Part shown: in pieces, positions 52,863 to 62,381 of the stretch
How positions within the stretch are numbered: position 1 is the first letter of the stretch
Layout: each line of letters opens with the position of its first letter
Source: Devosia enhydra
GTDB taxonomy: Bacteria > Pseudomonadota > Alphaproteobacteria > Rhizobiales > Devosiaceae
Reading direction: 5' to 3'
Assembly: GCF_900119845.1 (NCBI RefSeq)
Contig: NZ_FPKU01000001.1
Span: forward strand, 186,001 to 250,000
Length of the DNA stretch: 64,000 bases
Made by a program: the position numbers and the translations under genes
Notes under the pieces: generated by a model
What the model was told of the DNA's origin: nothing
The model's database searches: none
Seen by the model: only the letters and a program-made list of their open reading frames with translations

Positions 52863-55079
52863 TCAGGCGCCCATGAAGCGGGGGAACCAGCCTTCATGAG
52901 CCTCGCGGAGTTCGGCCACGGGAATCGACCGGGCCTCGCCCAGCGTCAGCGCAGTGCCACCGGTAACCCCGATCCAAGGCGCAAAAAGGGCGGTGGGCGG
53001 CAGCAGCTCGTCGAAGAACCGGTCGACATCCGATCGCCGGATGGTGATCACGTAGCGCCCTTGGTCTTCCCCGAAGAACCAGGGCAGCGGATCGAGCCCG
53101 TCGAGCTGGTTGATGCGGGCCCCGATGCCCGAGGCCATCGCCATTTCGGCCAGCCCCACGGCCAGCCCGCCATCGGAAAGATCGTGCACAGCGGTGGCGA
53201 TATTGTCCCCGATCAGCGCGCGGACGAAATCGCCGGCCTTGCGCTCATGGGCGAGATCGACCTGGGGCGGGGTGCCTTCGCGGCGATCGAACAGGTCGCG
53301 CAGATAGAGCGACTGGCCCAGATGCCCGCCGCCATCGCGCCGCCCGCCAATGAGGATCACCGCCTCGTCCTCGGCCGCAAAGCCGATGCGCGCCATGCCG
53401 TTCCAGTCTTCGAGCAGACCCACCCCGCCGATCGTGGGGGTGGGCAGGATGCCCTTGCCATTGGTCTCGTTGTAAAGCGACACATTGCCCGAAACGATCG
53501 GGAAATCGAGGGCCCGGCAGGCTTCGCCAATGCCCTGGATGGCGCCCACCAGCTGGCCCATGATCTCGGGGCGCTCGGGATTGCCGAAATTGAGATTGTC
53601 GGTGGCCGCCAGCGGCAGAGCGCCGGTTGCCGTCAGGTTGCGCCAGGCCTCGGCCACGGCCTGCTTGCCGCCCTCGACGGGGTCAGCCTCGCAATAGCGC
53701 GGCGTCACGTCCGAGGTGAAGGCAAGCGCCTTGGTCGGGTGCCCCTCGACCCGCACCACCCCGGCATCCCCGCCGGGCCGCTGCACCGAATTGCCCTGGA
53801 TCAGCGTGTCATACTGCTCGTAGACCCAGCGGCGCGAGGAGAGCGAGGGTCCGCCGATGAGCCGCAAAAGCGCATCGGCGATATCCATCTGCGGCACGTC
53901 GTCGGGGCGCAGGGCGGGCTGCTTGCGCGCCGGGCTCCACGGCCGGTCATATTCGGGCGCCTTGTCGCCCAGATCCTTGATCGGCAGGTTCGCCACTTCC
54001 TTGCCCTGCCAGAGCACGCGGAAGCGCAGGTCGTCGGTGGTCTTGCCCACGGTGGCGAAATCGAGTTCCCACTTCTCGAACACCGCGCGCGCCGCCGCCT
54101 CCTTTTCGGGATGCAGCACCATGAGCATGCGCTCCTGGCTTTCCGACAGCATCATCTCATAGGGCGTCATGGCGGTTTCGCGCACCGGCACGGCGTCGAG
54201 ATTGAGCTCGATGCCGAGATCGCCCTTGGCGCCCATTTCCACGGCCGAACAGGTGAGGCCGGCCGCGCCCATGTCCTGGATGGCGATCACGGCGCCGGTC
54301 GCCATCAGTTCGAGGCAGGCCTCGAGCAGCCGCTTTTCCGTGAACGGGTCGCCCACCTGCACGGTGGGGCGCTTCTCGTCGATATCGTCGCCGAATTCGG
54401 CCGAGGCCATGGTGGCCCCGCCAACCCCGTCGCGCCCGGTCTTGGCCCCGAGATAGACCACCGGCAGGCCGACGCCCTCGGCCTTGGAATAGAAGATCTT
54501 GTCGGTATCCACGAGCCCGGCGGCAAAGGCGTTGACGAGGATATTGCCATTGTAGCGGGCGTCGAACTCGACCTCCCCGCCCACGGTCGGCACGCCGAAG
54601 CTGTTGCCATAGCCGCCGACGCCCGCCACCACGCCCGAGACGAGGTGCCTGGTCTTTTCATGCTCGGGCGCGCCGAAGCGCAGTGCGTTCATTGCCGCGA
54701 TGGGGCGGGCGCCCATGGTGAACACGTCGCGCAAGATGCCGCCAACCCCGGTCGCCGCGCCCTGATAGGGCTCGATGAAGCTCGGATGGTTGTGGCTTTC
54801 CATCTTGAACACCACCGCCTTGCCATCGCCGATATCGACGACGCCGGCATTCTCGCCCGGTCCCTGGATGACGCGCGGGCCGGTGGTGTGCAGCGTGCGC
54901 AGCCACTTCTTGGAGCTCTTGTACGAGCAGTGCTCGTTCCACATCGCCGAGAAGATGCCGAGCTCGGTATAGGTCGGGGTGCGGCCCAGAAGGTCGAGGA
55001 TACGCAGATACTCGTCCGACTTGAGGCCGTGATCGGCGACAAGCTGCGGGGTGATCTCGATATGGTTGTCGAAGCTCAT
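52863..55079 (-). CDS. purL: Phosphoribosylformylglycinamidine synthase subunit II
   Basis: The ATP-binding subunit of FGAM synthase (step 4 of purine synthesis), 738 residues: the small form that needs separate PurS and Pur[17 protein letters not shown] is the usual N-terminal site, then [40 protein letters not shown] and [16 protein letters not shown]. It is in one run with purQ and purS but separated from them by membrane-protein genes. Confidence 0.97.
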   Translation of the reverse strand: MSFDNHIEITPQLVADHGLKSDEYLRILDLLGRTPTYTELGIFSAMWNEHCSYKSSKKWLRTLHTTGPRVIQGPGENAGVVDIGDGKAVVFKMESHNHPSFIEPYQGAATGVGGILRDVFTMGARPIAAMNALRFGAPEHEKTRHLVSGVVAGVGGYGNSFGVPTVGGEVEFDARYNGNILVNAFAAGLVDTDKIFYSKAEGVGLPVVYLGAKTGRDGVGGATMASAEFGDDIDEKRPTVQVGDPFTEKRLLEACLELMATGAVIAIQDMGAAGLTCSAVEMGAKGDLGIELNLDAVPVRETAMTPYEMMLSESQERMLMVLHPEKEAAARAVFEKWELDFATVGKTTDDLRFRVLWQGKEVANLPIKDLGDKAPEYDRPWSPARKQPALRPDDVPQMDIADALLRLIGGPSLSSRRWVYEQYDTLIQGNSVQRPGGDAGVVRVEGHPTKALAFTSDVTPRYCEADPVEGGKQAVAEAWRNLTATGALPLAATDNLNFGNPERPEIMGQLVGAIQGIGEACRALDFPIVSGNVSLYNETNGKGILPTPTIGGVGLLEDWNGMARIGFAAEDEAVILIGGRRDGGGHLGQSLYLRDLFDRREGTPPQVDLAHERKAGDFVRALIGDNIATAVHDLSDGGLAVGLAEMAMASGIGARINQLDGLDPLPWFFGEDQGRYVITIRRSDVDRFFDELLPPTALFAPWIGVTGGTALTLGEARSIPVAELREAHEGWFPRFMGA

Positions 55080-55167
55080 GGGGTCGTTCCGGCTCCCGCC
55101 GATTCCGCTGCCGAAGGAATTGGCCCCTCCTTATCGCAACGGGGCTCAGCCTTAAACGCCAAAACGG

Positions 55168-55800
55168 TCAGGCCGGCACTCTTTTGCCCATCAGGCGGTC
55201 GAGCCCGATGACGATGAGCGAGAGCACCGAGAGGAACACCACCATCATCAGCGCATTGAGCCCCACCTGCCCATAGCCCAGCCTGTCGGCTTCGAGGATC
55301 GGATAAGGATAGGCGCCCACCAGCGCGCCACGCGCCATGGCGTAGAGAAAATAGACGAAGGTGGGCAAGAGCATCATCGGCAGGTCCTGAAGCCGCAGCG
55401 TCCCATGCCGGTTGAAGCCGATCCACCACACGATGAACAGCGTCGGCGTCACGTAATGGAGGCCGATATCGGCCACCTTGAACAGCCCCTGCGGGTCCCA
55501 GATCGGGGCGAGCACGAAATGATAGAAGATCATCACCATGGCGATCGCCGCCGCCAGCATGCCGCGCGTCTCTGGACGCCGGAACCAGCTGAGCCAGCGC
55601 CAGTCCGTCACCTCCGACCCATAGGCCGCCACCAGCGCCATGTTGGAGAGGATGGTGAAAAAGGAAAAGAAGAACCCCAGTGCGCCGGGCAGATCGTCGT
55701 CTAGTGCCAGCCGGGCCGGAATGGTGAGCGAAAACTGCAGCACGAGCAGAGCAAGCCCGAGGAGACATCCGGAAAGCGCAACCACTCGACCCGCGCCCAA
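55168..55800 (-). CDS. Pr6Pr/FAR-17a-like membrane protein (copy 1)
   Basis: A 210-residue protein with about six spans. The pattern HFVLAPIWDPQGLFKVADIGLHYVTP and FIVWWIGFNRHGTLR with a conserved His matches Pr6Pr (FAR-17a/AIG1-like) proteins. A paralogue (55815-56474) directly follows on the 5' side, 14 bases away. Some eukaryotic AIG1-type relatives are fatty-acid ester hydrolases, but function here is unknown. Confidence 0.8.
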   Translation of the reverse strand: MGAGRVVALSGCLLGLALLVLQFSLTIPARLALDDDLPGALGFFFSFFTILSNMALVAAYGSEVTDWRWLSWFRRPETRGMLAAAIAMVMIFYHFVLAPIWDPQGLFKVADIGLHYVTPTLFIVWWIGFNRHGTLRLQDLPMMLLPTFVYFLYAMARGALVGAYPYPILEADRLGYGQVGLNALMMVVFLSVLSLIVIGLDRLMGKRVPA

Positions 55801-55814
55801 TCTCGTCTCCCCGT

Positions 55815-56474
55815 TCAGGCCTTTTGTTTATCGCGCCCCAGAAGCCTGTCGGCAAGCACCAGCAGCACGCAGAACACCGCGACCGCAATGACGATCACAC
55901 CGGCCCCGATCGCCACCTGCCCATAGCCGCCGATGCGCGGATCGAGCAGGTCATAGGGATATTCGGAAACCATGGCGCCACGGATCAGCACCAACCCGAG
56001 ATAGACGAGCCCCGGCACCAGCATCAGCGGCACCTGTTTCAGCCGCAGCCCGCCATGGGGCGCAAACATCGCCCACCAGCCGAGATAGAGCAGGGGCGAC
56101 ACATAGTGCAAAAGCACATTGGCCGCCGCCAGCGCTCCGGTGAAGGTAAAGAGAGGCGCCAGCATGAAGTGGTAGTAGACCATCACCAGCGTGATGTTGC
56201 CCGCCATGGCCGCCATGCCCAGCGGCGTGCGGAACCAGCCCAGCCACCGCCACCCGACCAGCGTCCCGAGCCAGACCAGCGCCAGCCCCAGATTGCTGAG
56301 ATGGGTGAAAAAGCTCCAGAAATGCACGAACATCGCCAACGGGCCGAGCGGCGCCGGATTGGTCGGGCTCGCCACCATCATCGCCGGGGCGATGACGGAA
56401 AAATTGAGCCCGAGCCCGATCACCGCCACGAGAATGCCGGCAAGCGCCCAGATGCGACCGAACCCGTCTGGCAT
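55815..56474 (-). CDS. Pr6Pr/FAR-17a-like membrane protein (copy 2)
   Basis: A 219-residue paralogue of the next gene, with the same six-span form: HFMLAPLFTFTGALAAANVLLHYVSPL and YLGWWAMFAPHGGLR. Its C-terminus differs, ending DRLLGRDKQKA. It starts 8 bases after the stop of purQ, so it is likely transcribed with the purine genes. Confidence 0.8.
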   Translation of the reverse strand: MPDGFGRIWALAGILVAVIGLGLNFSVIAPAMMVASPTNPAPLGPLAMFVHFWSFFTHLSNLGLALVWLGTLVGWRWLGWFRTPLGMAAMAGNITLVMVYYHFMLAPLFTFTGALAAANVLLHYVSPLLYLGWWAMFAPHGGLRLKQVPLMLVPGLVYLGLVLIRGAMVSEYPYDLLDPRIGGYGQVAIGAGVIVIAVAVFCVLLVLADRLLGRDKQKA

Positions 56475-56482
56475 GGCCGGTC

Positions 56483-57148
56483 TCAGGCTGCCTTGAGCAG
56501 CGCCTCGAACAGCGGCCGCCCATCGATGCCGCCATGGGCGTTTTCGATGAGGTTTTCCGGGTGCGGCATCAGCCCGAGCACGGTGCGCCTGTCGTTGAAC
56601 ACCCCGGCGATATCGTTGCGCGAACCATTGGGATTGGTGCCCTGGGCATAGCGGAACGCCACCTGGCCCTCGCCCTCGATTCGGGCCAGCGTCTCGTCAT
56701 CGGTGAAATAATTGCCGTCATGATGGGCCACCGGGCAGCGGATCACCGCGCCCGGGCGATAGCCCGAGGTGAACACCGAATCGGTGTTTTCCACCGAGAG
56801 CTTCACCTCGCGGCACACGAAGCGCAGCGAGGCGTTGCGCATCAGCACGCCCGGCAGCAGCCCGGCCTCGGTGAGGATCTGGAAGCCGTTGCACACGCCC
56901 AGCACCGGCACGCCGGCCTCGGCGCGTTCGCGCACCTTCTGCATGATCGGCGAGCGCGCCGCGATGGCGCCCGAGCGCAGATAGTCGCCATAGGAAAAGC
57001 CGCCGGGCACGACGATCAGGTCCGAGGGCGGCAGTGCGTCGGACTGATGCCACACCACGCGCGGCGGCTTGCCGCCGATGGCGGTGAGCGCGGCGATCAT
57101 GTCACGGTCGCGATTCGAGCCGGGAAAGACGATGACGGTGGCGTTCAT
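56483..57148 (-). CDS. purQ: Phosphoribosylformylglycinamidine synthase subunit I (glutaminase)
   Basis: Class I glutamine amidotransferase subunit that feeds ammonia to PurL, 221 residues. The triad is seen as [12 protein letters not shown] (catalytic Cys) and [11 protein letters not shown] (His and Glu). ATG 57148 begins [20 protein letters not shown] two codons upstream is less likely. The stop lies 8 bases before a membrane-protein gene that is co-directional. Confidence 0.96.
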   Translation of the reverse strand: MNATVIVFPGSNRDRDMIAALTAIGGKPPRVVWHQSDALPPSDLIVVPGGFSYGDYLRSGAIAARSPIMQKVRERAEAGVPVLGVCNGFQILTEAGLLPGVLMRNASLRFVCREVKLSVENTDSVFTSGYRPGAVIRCPVAHHDGNYFTDDETLARIEGEGQVAFRYAQGTNPNGSRNDIAGVFNDRRTVLGLMPHPENLIENAHGGIDGRPLFEALLKAA

Positions 57149-57248
57149 CGGCACAAGCCTTTCGTGGGCGGGGTTAGGGGATGCGCCCTTTGACCAGCCT
57201 TGGCCGAAAAAGGCAAGCCTTGGGCCGCCTTTTGCCAGAACTCGCGAC

Positions 57249-58337
57249 TTATTGCGCCGGCTGGCGCTGCGTCCGGGCCGCGATGTCCTGCCGGCTCCCC
57301 GGCGTGCCCGGAATATGGGCCCAGGCCGGCCGGGTAAAGAGGAACCGGCCGATGCCGGTCTTTTCGGTCAGCCACCAGAGGATGAGCGGGGAGACGATGG
57401 CGACGGTCATCACGATGGTCGAGAGCAGCCCCACATCCTCGATGATGCCCAGCCGCACCAGAACCGTACGCGTCACCGCCATCGGCAGGGCGAAGGCCAG
57501 ATAGACCACGATCGACTTGCCGCCGAGCCAGCGCAGCCAGTCCATCGCCGGCACCCTGGCGAGCAGCCCGGCCGAAACGCAGAGCGCCGCCGCCCCGGCA
57601 ATCGCCAGTACCAGATGCAGCCCCGGCAGCCCGGCCAGCCCCATCTCGACATGGTCGGGCATCACCCGATGGCCGGGTGAAAAGACCAAGAGCCCGTTGA
57701 TCACCGCCCAGGCGGCGAGCCCGGCCAGCGCCAGTCCCACGCGCCCCTGCGCCTTTTCCACCAGCGCAAAGAGCATCGGGGCCAGCGCGTAGCCGGCATA
57801 AAAGAACACGAAGAACTCGGCGAACTGGTCGATCACATAGGCGCCGGTGTGGATCGGCGCCATCTGCAGCACGGCCCCCAAGGTCAGCACCGCCCAGTGC
57901 GGCAGCCTGAGGTCATGGGCTACCTTGCTCGCCACTGCCACCACGGCCAGCATGTAGATGAACCACAGGACCCCATAGGGCTCGATCACCGCCCAGGCGA
58001 GATACTCTGCCGCCAGCACCGGGTCGCGCTCGCCCAGCCCGACCTTGAACAGGATGTGGATCACCGCCCAGACGACGTAGAAATAGAAATAATGCACCAC
58101 CCGCCGGTCCGCGAAGCGCGGCCACGGCCGGTCGATCACCTGCGAGAGGAAGAGCCCCGAGATGAGAAAAAACTCGGGCATGCGGAAGGGCGCCGCCCAG
58201 CCGATGACATAATGGAGATAGCCCACCCCGCCGGTGTCGGCCCCGACCCCGAAGGCCGAATGCATCATCACCACGAGGATGATCGAGAGGCCCTTGGCCA
58301 TATCGACCCAGCCCAGCCGCTCGCCACTGCCCGTCAT
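57249..58337 (-). CDS. Acyltransferase family 3 membrane protein
   Basis: A 362-residue integral membrane acyltransferase with about ten spans. The N-terminal [22 protein letters not shown] is the hallmark of the OafA/OpgC-type family, with a conserved His at the end of the motif. These enzymes O-acylate surface polysaccharides or glucans. GGAG precedes ATG 58337. It lies between purS and purQ on the same strand, an odd place for it. Confidence 0.88.
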   Translation of the reverse strand: MTGSGERLGWVDMAKGLSIILVVMMHSAFGVGADTGGVGYLHYVIGWAAPFRMPEFFLISGLFLSQVIDRPWPRFADRRVVHYFYFYVVWAVIHILFKVGLGERDPVLAAEYLAWAVIEPYGVLWFIYMLAVVAVASKVAHDLRLPHWAVLTLGAVLQMAPIHTGAYVIDQFAEFFVFFYAGYALAPMLFALVEKAQGRVGLALAGLAAWAVINGLLVFSPGHRVMPDHVEMGLAGLPGLHLVLAIAGAAALCVSAGLLARVPAMDWLRWLGGKSIVVYLAFALPMAVTRTVLVRLGIIEDVGLLSTIVMTVAIVSPLILWWLTEKTGIGRFLFTRPAWAHIPGTPGSRQDIAARTQRQPAQ

Positions 58338-58483
58338 CGCACGCTCCTGCTCGATAGGAGCGGCACGATAGCAGCTTTGCACGCGGCAGGCTGCATCTGC
58401 GACGCGAGAGCCTTAAGCGACATGCTTAACGCCACGCATTTGAAGCAGATGCAACGAAAGGATCGAGGAGGCCTCGGCCCCAA

Positions 58484-58567
58484 TCAGACGGGAACGGAGG
58501 CGTAGGCGGCAAACAGCACGCCGAGCGAGAGGAAGAACAGAACCGAGAGGGAAACGGCTTTGAGCAT
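58484..58567 (-). CDS. Possible 27-residue membrane microprotein
   Basis: A short frame with a single hydrophobic helix (MLKAVSLSVLFFLSLGVLFA). No clear ribosome-binding site was found. It is included because of its clean hydrophobicity and its place between purS and the acyltransferase gene, but a chance frame is quite possible. Confidence 0.35.
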   Translation of the reverse strand: MLKAVSLSVLFFLSLGVLFAAYASVPV

Positions 58568-58627
58568 GATCACAACATGGAGATCGGGCCGCACGACGCG
58601 GCACCGGCCAATCATAGGGGAAAGGAA

Positions 58628-58870
58628 TTAAGGGACGATTTCGATCGCGTAATTTTCGATCACGGTGTTGGCGAGGAGTGCCTCGCACATGCGCGTGAGG
58701 TCGGCCCTGGCGGCCGCTTCATCGGTACCTTCGAGCAGGATGTCGAACACCTTGCCCTGGCGCACCGCGCCGACCCCGGCAAAGCCGAGGGATTTGAGCG
58801 AGCCCTGGATGGCCTGACCCTGGGGGTCGAGCACACCGGCCTTCAACGTAACGGTGACGCGAGCTTTCAT
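58628..58870 (-). CDS. purS: Phosphoribosylformylglycinamidine synthase subunit PurS
   Basis: The small third subunit that bridges PurL and PurQ, 80 residues: MKARVTVTLKAGVLDPQGQA and the late ANTVIENYAIEI are the usual ends. It starts 8 bases after purC on the same strand. A longer frame upstream is not coding. Confidence 0.96.
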   Translation of the reverse strand: MKARVTVTLKAGVLDPQGQAIQGSLKSLGFAGVGAVRQGKVFDILLEGTDEAAARADLTRMCEALLANTVIENYAIEIVP

Positions 58871-58878
58871 GGCGCGCG

Positions 58879-59643
58879 CTATTGCACGAGTCGCGGGCCG
58901 GTGGTCAATGCGTTGTCGGTTTCCACGAGGATGCCGAGCCGCTGCGCCACTTCCCGATAGGCGTCGACCAGCCCGCCGAGATCCTCGCGGAAGCGGTCCT
59001 TGTCGAGCTTGTTGCGAGTCTTGATGTCCCACAGCCGGCAATTGTCGGGCGAGATTTCGTCGGCCAGAACGATGCGCATCACATCGCCCTCATAGAGCCG
59101 GCCGCACTCGATCTTGAAGTCGACGAGCTGGATGCCGACGCCCATGAAGAGCCCGGTCAAAAAATCGTTGACGCGGATGGCAAGGCTCATGATGTCGTCG
59201 AGCTCGGGCGGGGTGGCCCAGCCGAAGGCGGTGATGTGCTCTTCGGAAACCAGCGGATCCCCGAGCGCATCGTCCTTGTAGTAGAACTCGATGATCGAGC
59301 GGGGCAGGGGCGTGCCCAGCTCCAGCCCCAGCCGCTTGCACAGCGAGCCGGCGGCGACATTGCGCACCACCACCTCGATCGGGATGATCTCGACTTCCTT
59401 GATCAGCTGCTCGCGCATGTTGAGCCGGCGCAGGAAATGCGTCGGAATGCCCATGCCGTTGAGTCGGGTGAAGATGAACTCCGAGATCCGGTTGTTCAGC
59501 ACGCCCTTGCCGTCGATGATCTCGTGCTTGGCGCCATTGCCGGCAGTGGCATCGTCCTTGAAGTACTGGACGAGAGTGCCGGGCTCGGGACCCTCATAGA
59601 GGTCCTTGGCCTTGCCCTCATAGATTTTCCGCCGACGGTTCAT
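58879..59643 (-). CDS. purC: Phosphoribosylaminoimidazole-succinocarboxamide synthase
   Basis: Condenses CAIR with aspartate (step 7 of purine synthesis). The 254-residue product has [11 protein letters not shown], the [13 protein letters not shown] nucleotide loop, [13 protein letters not shown] and DFKIECGR with [12 protein letters not shown]. It starts the purC-purS run and is divergent from the zeta inhibitor gene across 209 bases. Confidence 0.97.
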   Translation of the reverse strand: MNRRRKIYEGKAKDLYEGPEPGTLVQYFKDDATAGNGAKHEIIDGKGVLNNRISEFIFTRLNGMGIPTHFLRRLNMREQLIKEVEIIPIEVVVRNVAAGSLCKRLGLELGTPLPRSIIEFYYKDDALGDPLVSEEHITAFGWATPPELDDIMSLAIRVNDFLTGLFMGVGIQLVDFKIECGRLYEGDVMRIVLADEISPDNCRLWDIKTRNKLDKDRFREDLGGLVDAYREVAQRLGILVETDNALTTGPRLVQ

Positions 59644-59852
59644 CAGAGCTGCCCAATGTCGATGTGGGGGGTGTGCGATTGCGCCGTTTCATGCGCCAAA
59701 AGACTTCCACAATGCAAGCTCTTTCCGCGCCGGTCCCCTCGGGGCGCTCTGGCGCGGCCGGCCCTGCCGTTGATTTGGGGCCTCCCCTCGCTTATGTCGA
59801 AGGCGGAACGATGCTGGCGCTGCCGCGCCGGCCAATGGAAGCGGAGACGATT

Positions 59853-60176
59853 ATGGTTGGTTTTGACGACCGCAAGAAGGGCCAGGAAGCCAAGTTCGCC
59901 CATGATGCGGAGCTGCGCTTCAAGGCAGAGGCCCGGCGCAACAAGCTCCTGGGCATCTGGGCTGCCGAGCTGATGGGCCTTTCGGGCGATGCCGCCAAGG
60001 CCTATGCCGCCGAAGTCGTGGCCGCCGATTTCGAGGAAGCCGGCGACGAGGACGTCTTCCGCAAGGTGTCCGCCGACATCAAGGCCAAGGGCCTGTCGAT
60101 CGGCGACGACGTGGTGCGCCAGAAGATGGACCAGCTGCGCGAAGTCGCCCGCGACCAGGTGCTCTCCGAAGGCTGA
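59853..60176 (+). CDS. F1-ATPase zeta inhibitor subunit (DUF1476)
   Basis: A 107-residue four-helix protein. In alphaproteobacteria the zeta subunit (DUF1476) binds F1 and blocks ATP hydrolysis by the ATP synthase. FDDRKKGQEAKFAHDAELRFKAEARRNKLLGIWAAELMGL is the N-terminal inhibitory region by homology, and the DFEEAGDEDVFRKV helix follows. The GGAG before ATG 59853 sets the start. The purC-(divergent) DUF1476 order is a known alphaproteobacterial arrangement. Confidence 0.92.
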   Translation: MVGFDDRKKGQEAKFAHDAELRFKAEARRNKLLGIWAAELMGLSGDAAKAYAAEVVAADFEEAGDEDVFRKVSADIKAKGLSIGDDVVRQKMDQLREVARDQVLSEG

Positions 60177-60180
60177 TGCC

Positions 60181-61230
60181 TCAGCGGGGGCGCACCGCCG
60201 CCCCCGCCAGTTCCGGCACGTGGAAAAAGGCCAGTGCCTGCTCCTCGCAGGTCATCGCCATCACCGTGCCCGTGGCATCGAAATCGAGCCCCTTGGGCCC
60301 GCCCTCCTCGATATTGCTGCGGCCCTTTTCGAAGGTCGCCTCATCGAGCACGCGATACAGCGCCGTCGCATCGCGCGGGCCGGCCCAGTTGCCGTCCGCG
60401 CTCTCGAACCGTGCGAGAATCGGCGCCCCGGCATCGGCGACATAAAGCGTCTTTCCGTCGGGCGAAAACCTCAGTCCGTGCGGATAGCTTACCCCGAAGG
60501 CGCGCCCATCGGGCTCGCGATTGCGGTCGAGCCTCAGCCTGCGATCGTAGATCATCACGCAGCGCGTCAGATGGCTGCTGACCGCGATCCAGCGCTGGTC
60601 GGGGCTGACCGCCACGCCGTCCGGCACGAGCAGCCCGCGCTCGATCACGATGCTTCCGCCGCCCGGCCGGATCGCGCTGCCCTTGAGCGACAGCGGATGG
60701 CGCGACACCCTGTGCTTGTAATTGTGGCAGACGAGCAGTTCGGCACTGTCGGGCCCGGTCCTCACCACCGCCACCGATCCGGGGGAATGTATCGCGCTCA
60801 GAAGGCCTGCGCGCCCGATCACGGTCTTTGGCGCCCGCGTCATCACGCGCTCTCCCTGCTGGCGCCCCGAGATATCGAAGAGGCTGACAAGCCCTTCCCG
60901 GTTGGCAACGACCAGCGTGTCCTCGTCGATGAAGTCGAACCCATGCGGCGCCTTGAGCCCGGCCGGCGAGCGCAGCTCGACATAATCGTTGATGCGCACC
61001 ACCGGACGCTCGCCGCGCCGGTCGATCACCACATCGAGAATGAAGCACGAGGCATGGGCATAGCCGGCAATGGCGATGCGGTTGTTGCTGGGCGAGAACC
61101 GGATGTCCTCGGTCCGCCCGATCCGCTCCAGAGCCTCGCGCGCGATCGCCGAAATCTCGAGATCGAGCGCGGCGCCGAGCGCGTCGCTTATCGGCAGGCT
61201 CGGCTTGGGCGGCGGCGGGATGGCGAACAT
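60181..61230 (-). CDS. Beta-propeller (lactonase-like) protein
   Basis: A 349-residue protein of probable seven-bladed propeller fold. The repeats show strand patterns such as DEDTLVVANREGLVSLFDISG, GVAVSPDQRWIAVSSHL, GLRFSPDGKTLYVADAG and GLDFDATGTVMAMTC. No signal peptide is seen. A YncE/lactonase-like fold is likely, but catalytic residues cannot be set. ATG 61230 (MFAIPPPPKPSL) is used. It is not obviously linked to its neighbours. Confidence 0.75.
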   Translation of the reverse strand: MFAIPPPPKPSLPISDALGAALDLEISAIAREALERIGRTEDIRFSPSNNRIAIAGYAHASCFILDVVIDRRGERPVVRINDYVELRSPAGLKAPHGFDFIDEDTLVVANREGLVSLFDISGRQQGERVMTRAPKTVIGRAGLLSAIHSPGSVAVVRTGPDSAELLVCHNYKHRVSRHPLSLKGSAIRPGGGSIVIERGLLVPDGVAVSPDQRWIAVSSHLTRCVMIYDRRLRLDRNREPDGRAFGVSYPHGLRFSPDGKTLYVADAGAPILARFESADGNWAGPRDATALYRVLDEATFEKGRSNIEEGGPKGLDFDATGTVMAMTCEEQALAFFHVPELAGAAVRPR

Positions 61231-61424
61231 GTGGGGTCTCGAAAGAAATCGGGCGACCTGTGCTATCGCCCTACTGACATCCGCCGCAATATCGGCTGAA
61301 TGTGCCGACCCAACATCGCCACCATGTGTAACAGGCCGGGCACAGGGCGGCACACCTAAGCCCTCTCCGCACCCGACTCACATTGGAGCAAGCGCCGGCA
61401 ACAGACTGAGCCGGCGGCAGGATT

Positions 61425-61973
61425 TCAGATCCGCTGCATCAGCCGCGTCAGCATCATCAGCCCCTCGGGCCACGGGCCGTGCCCCGATGCGGCGTTGATG
61501 TGGCCCGCGTCATTGGCGAAGTGGATTTCCGAGCCCCAGGCCGTCGCCATGTCCACGGCCCGCTCCACCGAGCAGAGCGGATCGTTGGTCGAAGCCACAA
61601 GCAGCGAGGGGAAGGGCAGGGGGTCGCGCGGCACGGGTCCGAAGGGTTTGGAGGCCGGCGATATCGCCTCGCCCTCATGGTCGGGCGGGGCCACCAGCAG
61701 CGCCCCTTTTACCTTGGTGTCCTTGATCCGCTGCGCGGCATGCACGGCGGCCGAAACCCCGAGCGAATGAGCGATCAGCACTACCGGCCGGGTCGACATC
61801 ATGATCTCGTCGAGGATGCGCCCGGTCCAGTCATTGAGCTGGGGCCGCTCCCACTCCTCCTGCTCGACCACCCGTGCGGTACCGATCCGGCCCGCCCAGC
61901 GGCGCTGCCAGTGGTCGGGGCCCGAATTGCCGCGGCCGGGGAGGATGAGGATGTCGGCTTCGGCCAGTCTCAT
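61425..61973 (-). CDS. RBBP9/YdeN-family alpha/beta hydrolase
   Basis: A 182-residue serine hydrolase. ILPGRGNSGPDHWQRRW at the N-terminus, the nucleophile elbow LIAHSLG (Ser) and the late GHINAASGHGPWPEG with the catalytic His fit the RBBP9/YdeN group. The Asp is probably the one in TNDPLC. It overlaps the downstream end of the GNAT gene by four bases (ATGA, 61970-61973). From 61231 to 61424 I see no gene. Confidence 0.88.
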   Translation of the reverse strand: MRLAEADILILPGRGNSGPDHWQRRWAGRIGTARVVEQEEWERPQLNDWTGRILDEIMMSTRPVVLIAHSLGVSAAVHAAQRIKDTKVKGALLVAPPDHEGEAISPASKPFGPVPRDPLPFPSLLVASTNDPLCSVERAVDMATAWGSEIHFANDAGHINAASGHGPWPEGLMMLTRLMQRI

Positions 61974-62380
61974 GATTTGTCTTCCCGCGTGCGATAAAAG
62001 CCCGCTTCCCAGCGCGTCATGCCGGCCGCTTCGTAAAAGCCCACAGTGTCGCGCTCCGAGAGCAGCGTGAACCCGATGCGCGGGCCCAGGAGCCGCCAGC
62101 AGGTTTCGAGGATGCCCCGGCCCACCCCGCGCCGCTGCGCGCTCTCTTTCACCGCGAAATCGGAGCAAAAGCACACCCAGGCATGGTCGGTCAGGCAGCG
62201 GGCAAAGCCGAGGATCTCGCCATCTTCCCGCGCGGTGACGATGAAGTTGGCGCCCCGCAGCATTTCCTCGAGCCGGTCGAGATTGTCCACCGGCCGCTTG
62301 TGCCGCATGGCGCAGTTGCGCAGCACCTCGGCATAATCTTCTACGCGAAGATCGTTCTCCTGCGCGAAAACGATGGCCAT
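61970..62380 (-). CDS. GNAT N-acetyltransferase
   Basis: A 136-residue acetyltransferase, start MAIVFAQENDLRVEDYAEVL at 62380. The acetyl-CoA site is seen in QRRGVGRGILETCWRLLG, followed by GFYEAAGM. It lies one base from the purB end and is coupled to the hydrolase gene by a four-base overlap. Confidence 0.85.
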   Translation of the reverse strand: MAIVFAQENDLRVEDYAEVLRNCAMRHKRPVDNLDRLEEMLRGANFIVTAREDGEILGFARCLTDHAWVCFCSDFAVKESAQRRGVGRGILETCWRLLGPRIGFTLLSERDTVGFYEAAGMTRWEAGFYRTREDKS

Positions 62381-62381
62381 G

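Noticed and set aside
52773-55211. An open frame of 812 codons on the plus strand over purL.
   Set aside because: Antisense to purL, with no domain and no ribosome-binding site.
57181-57240. A purQ-acyltransferase gap checked for a purine riboswitch or other aptamer.
   Set aside because: I found no conserved purine-aptamer core or other recognised riboswitch there.
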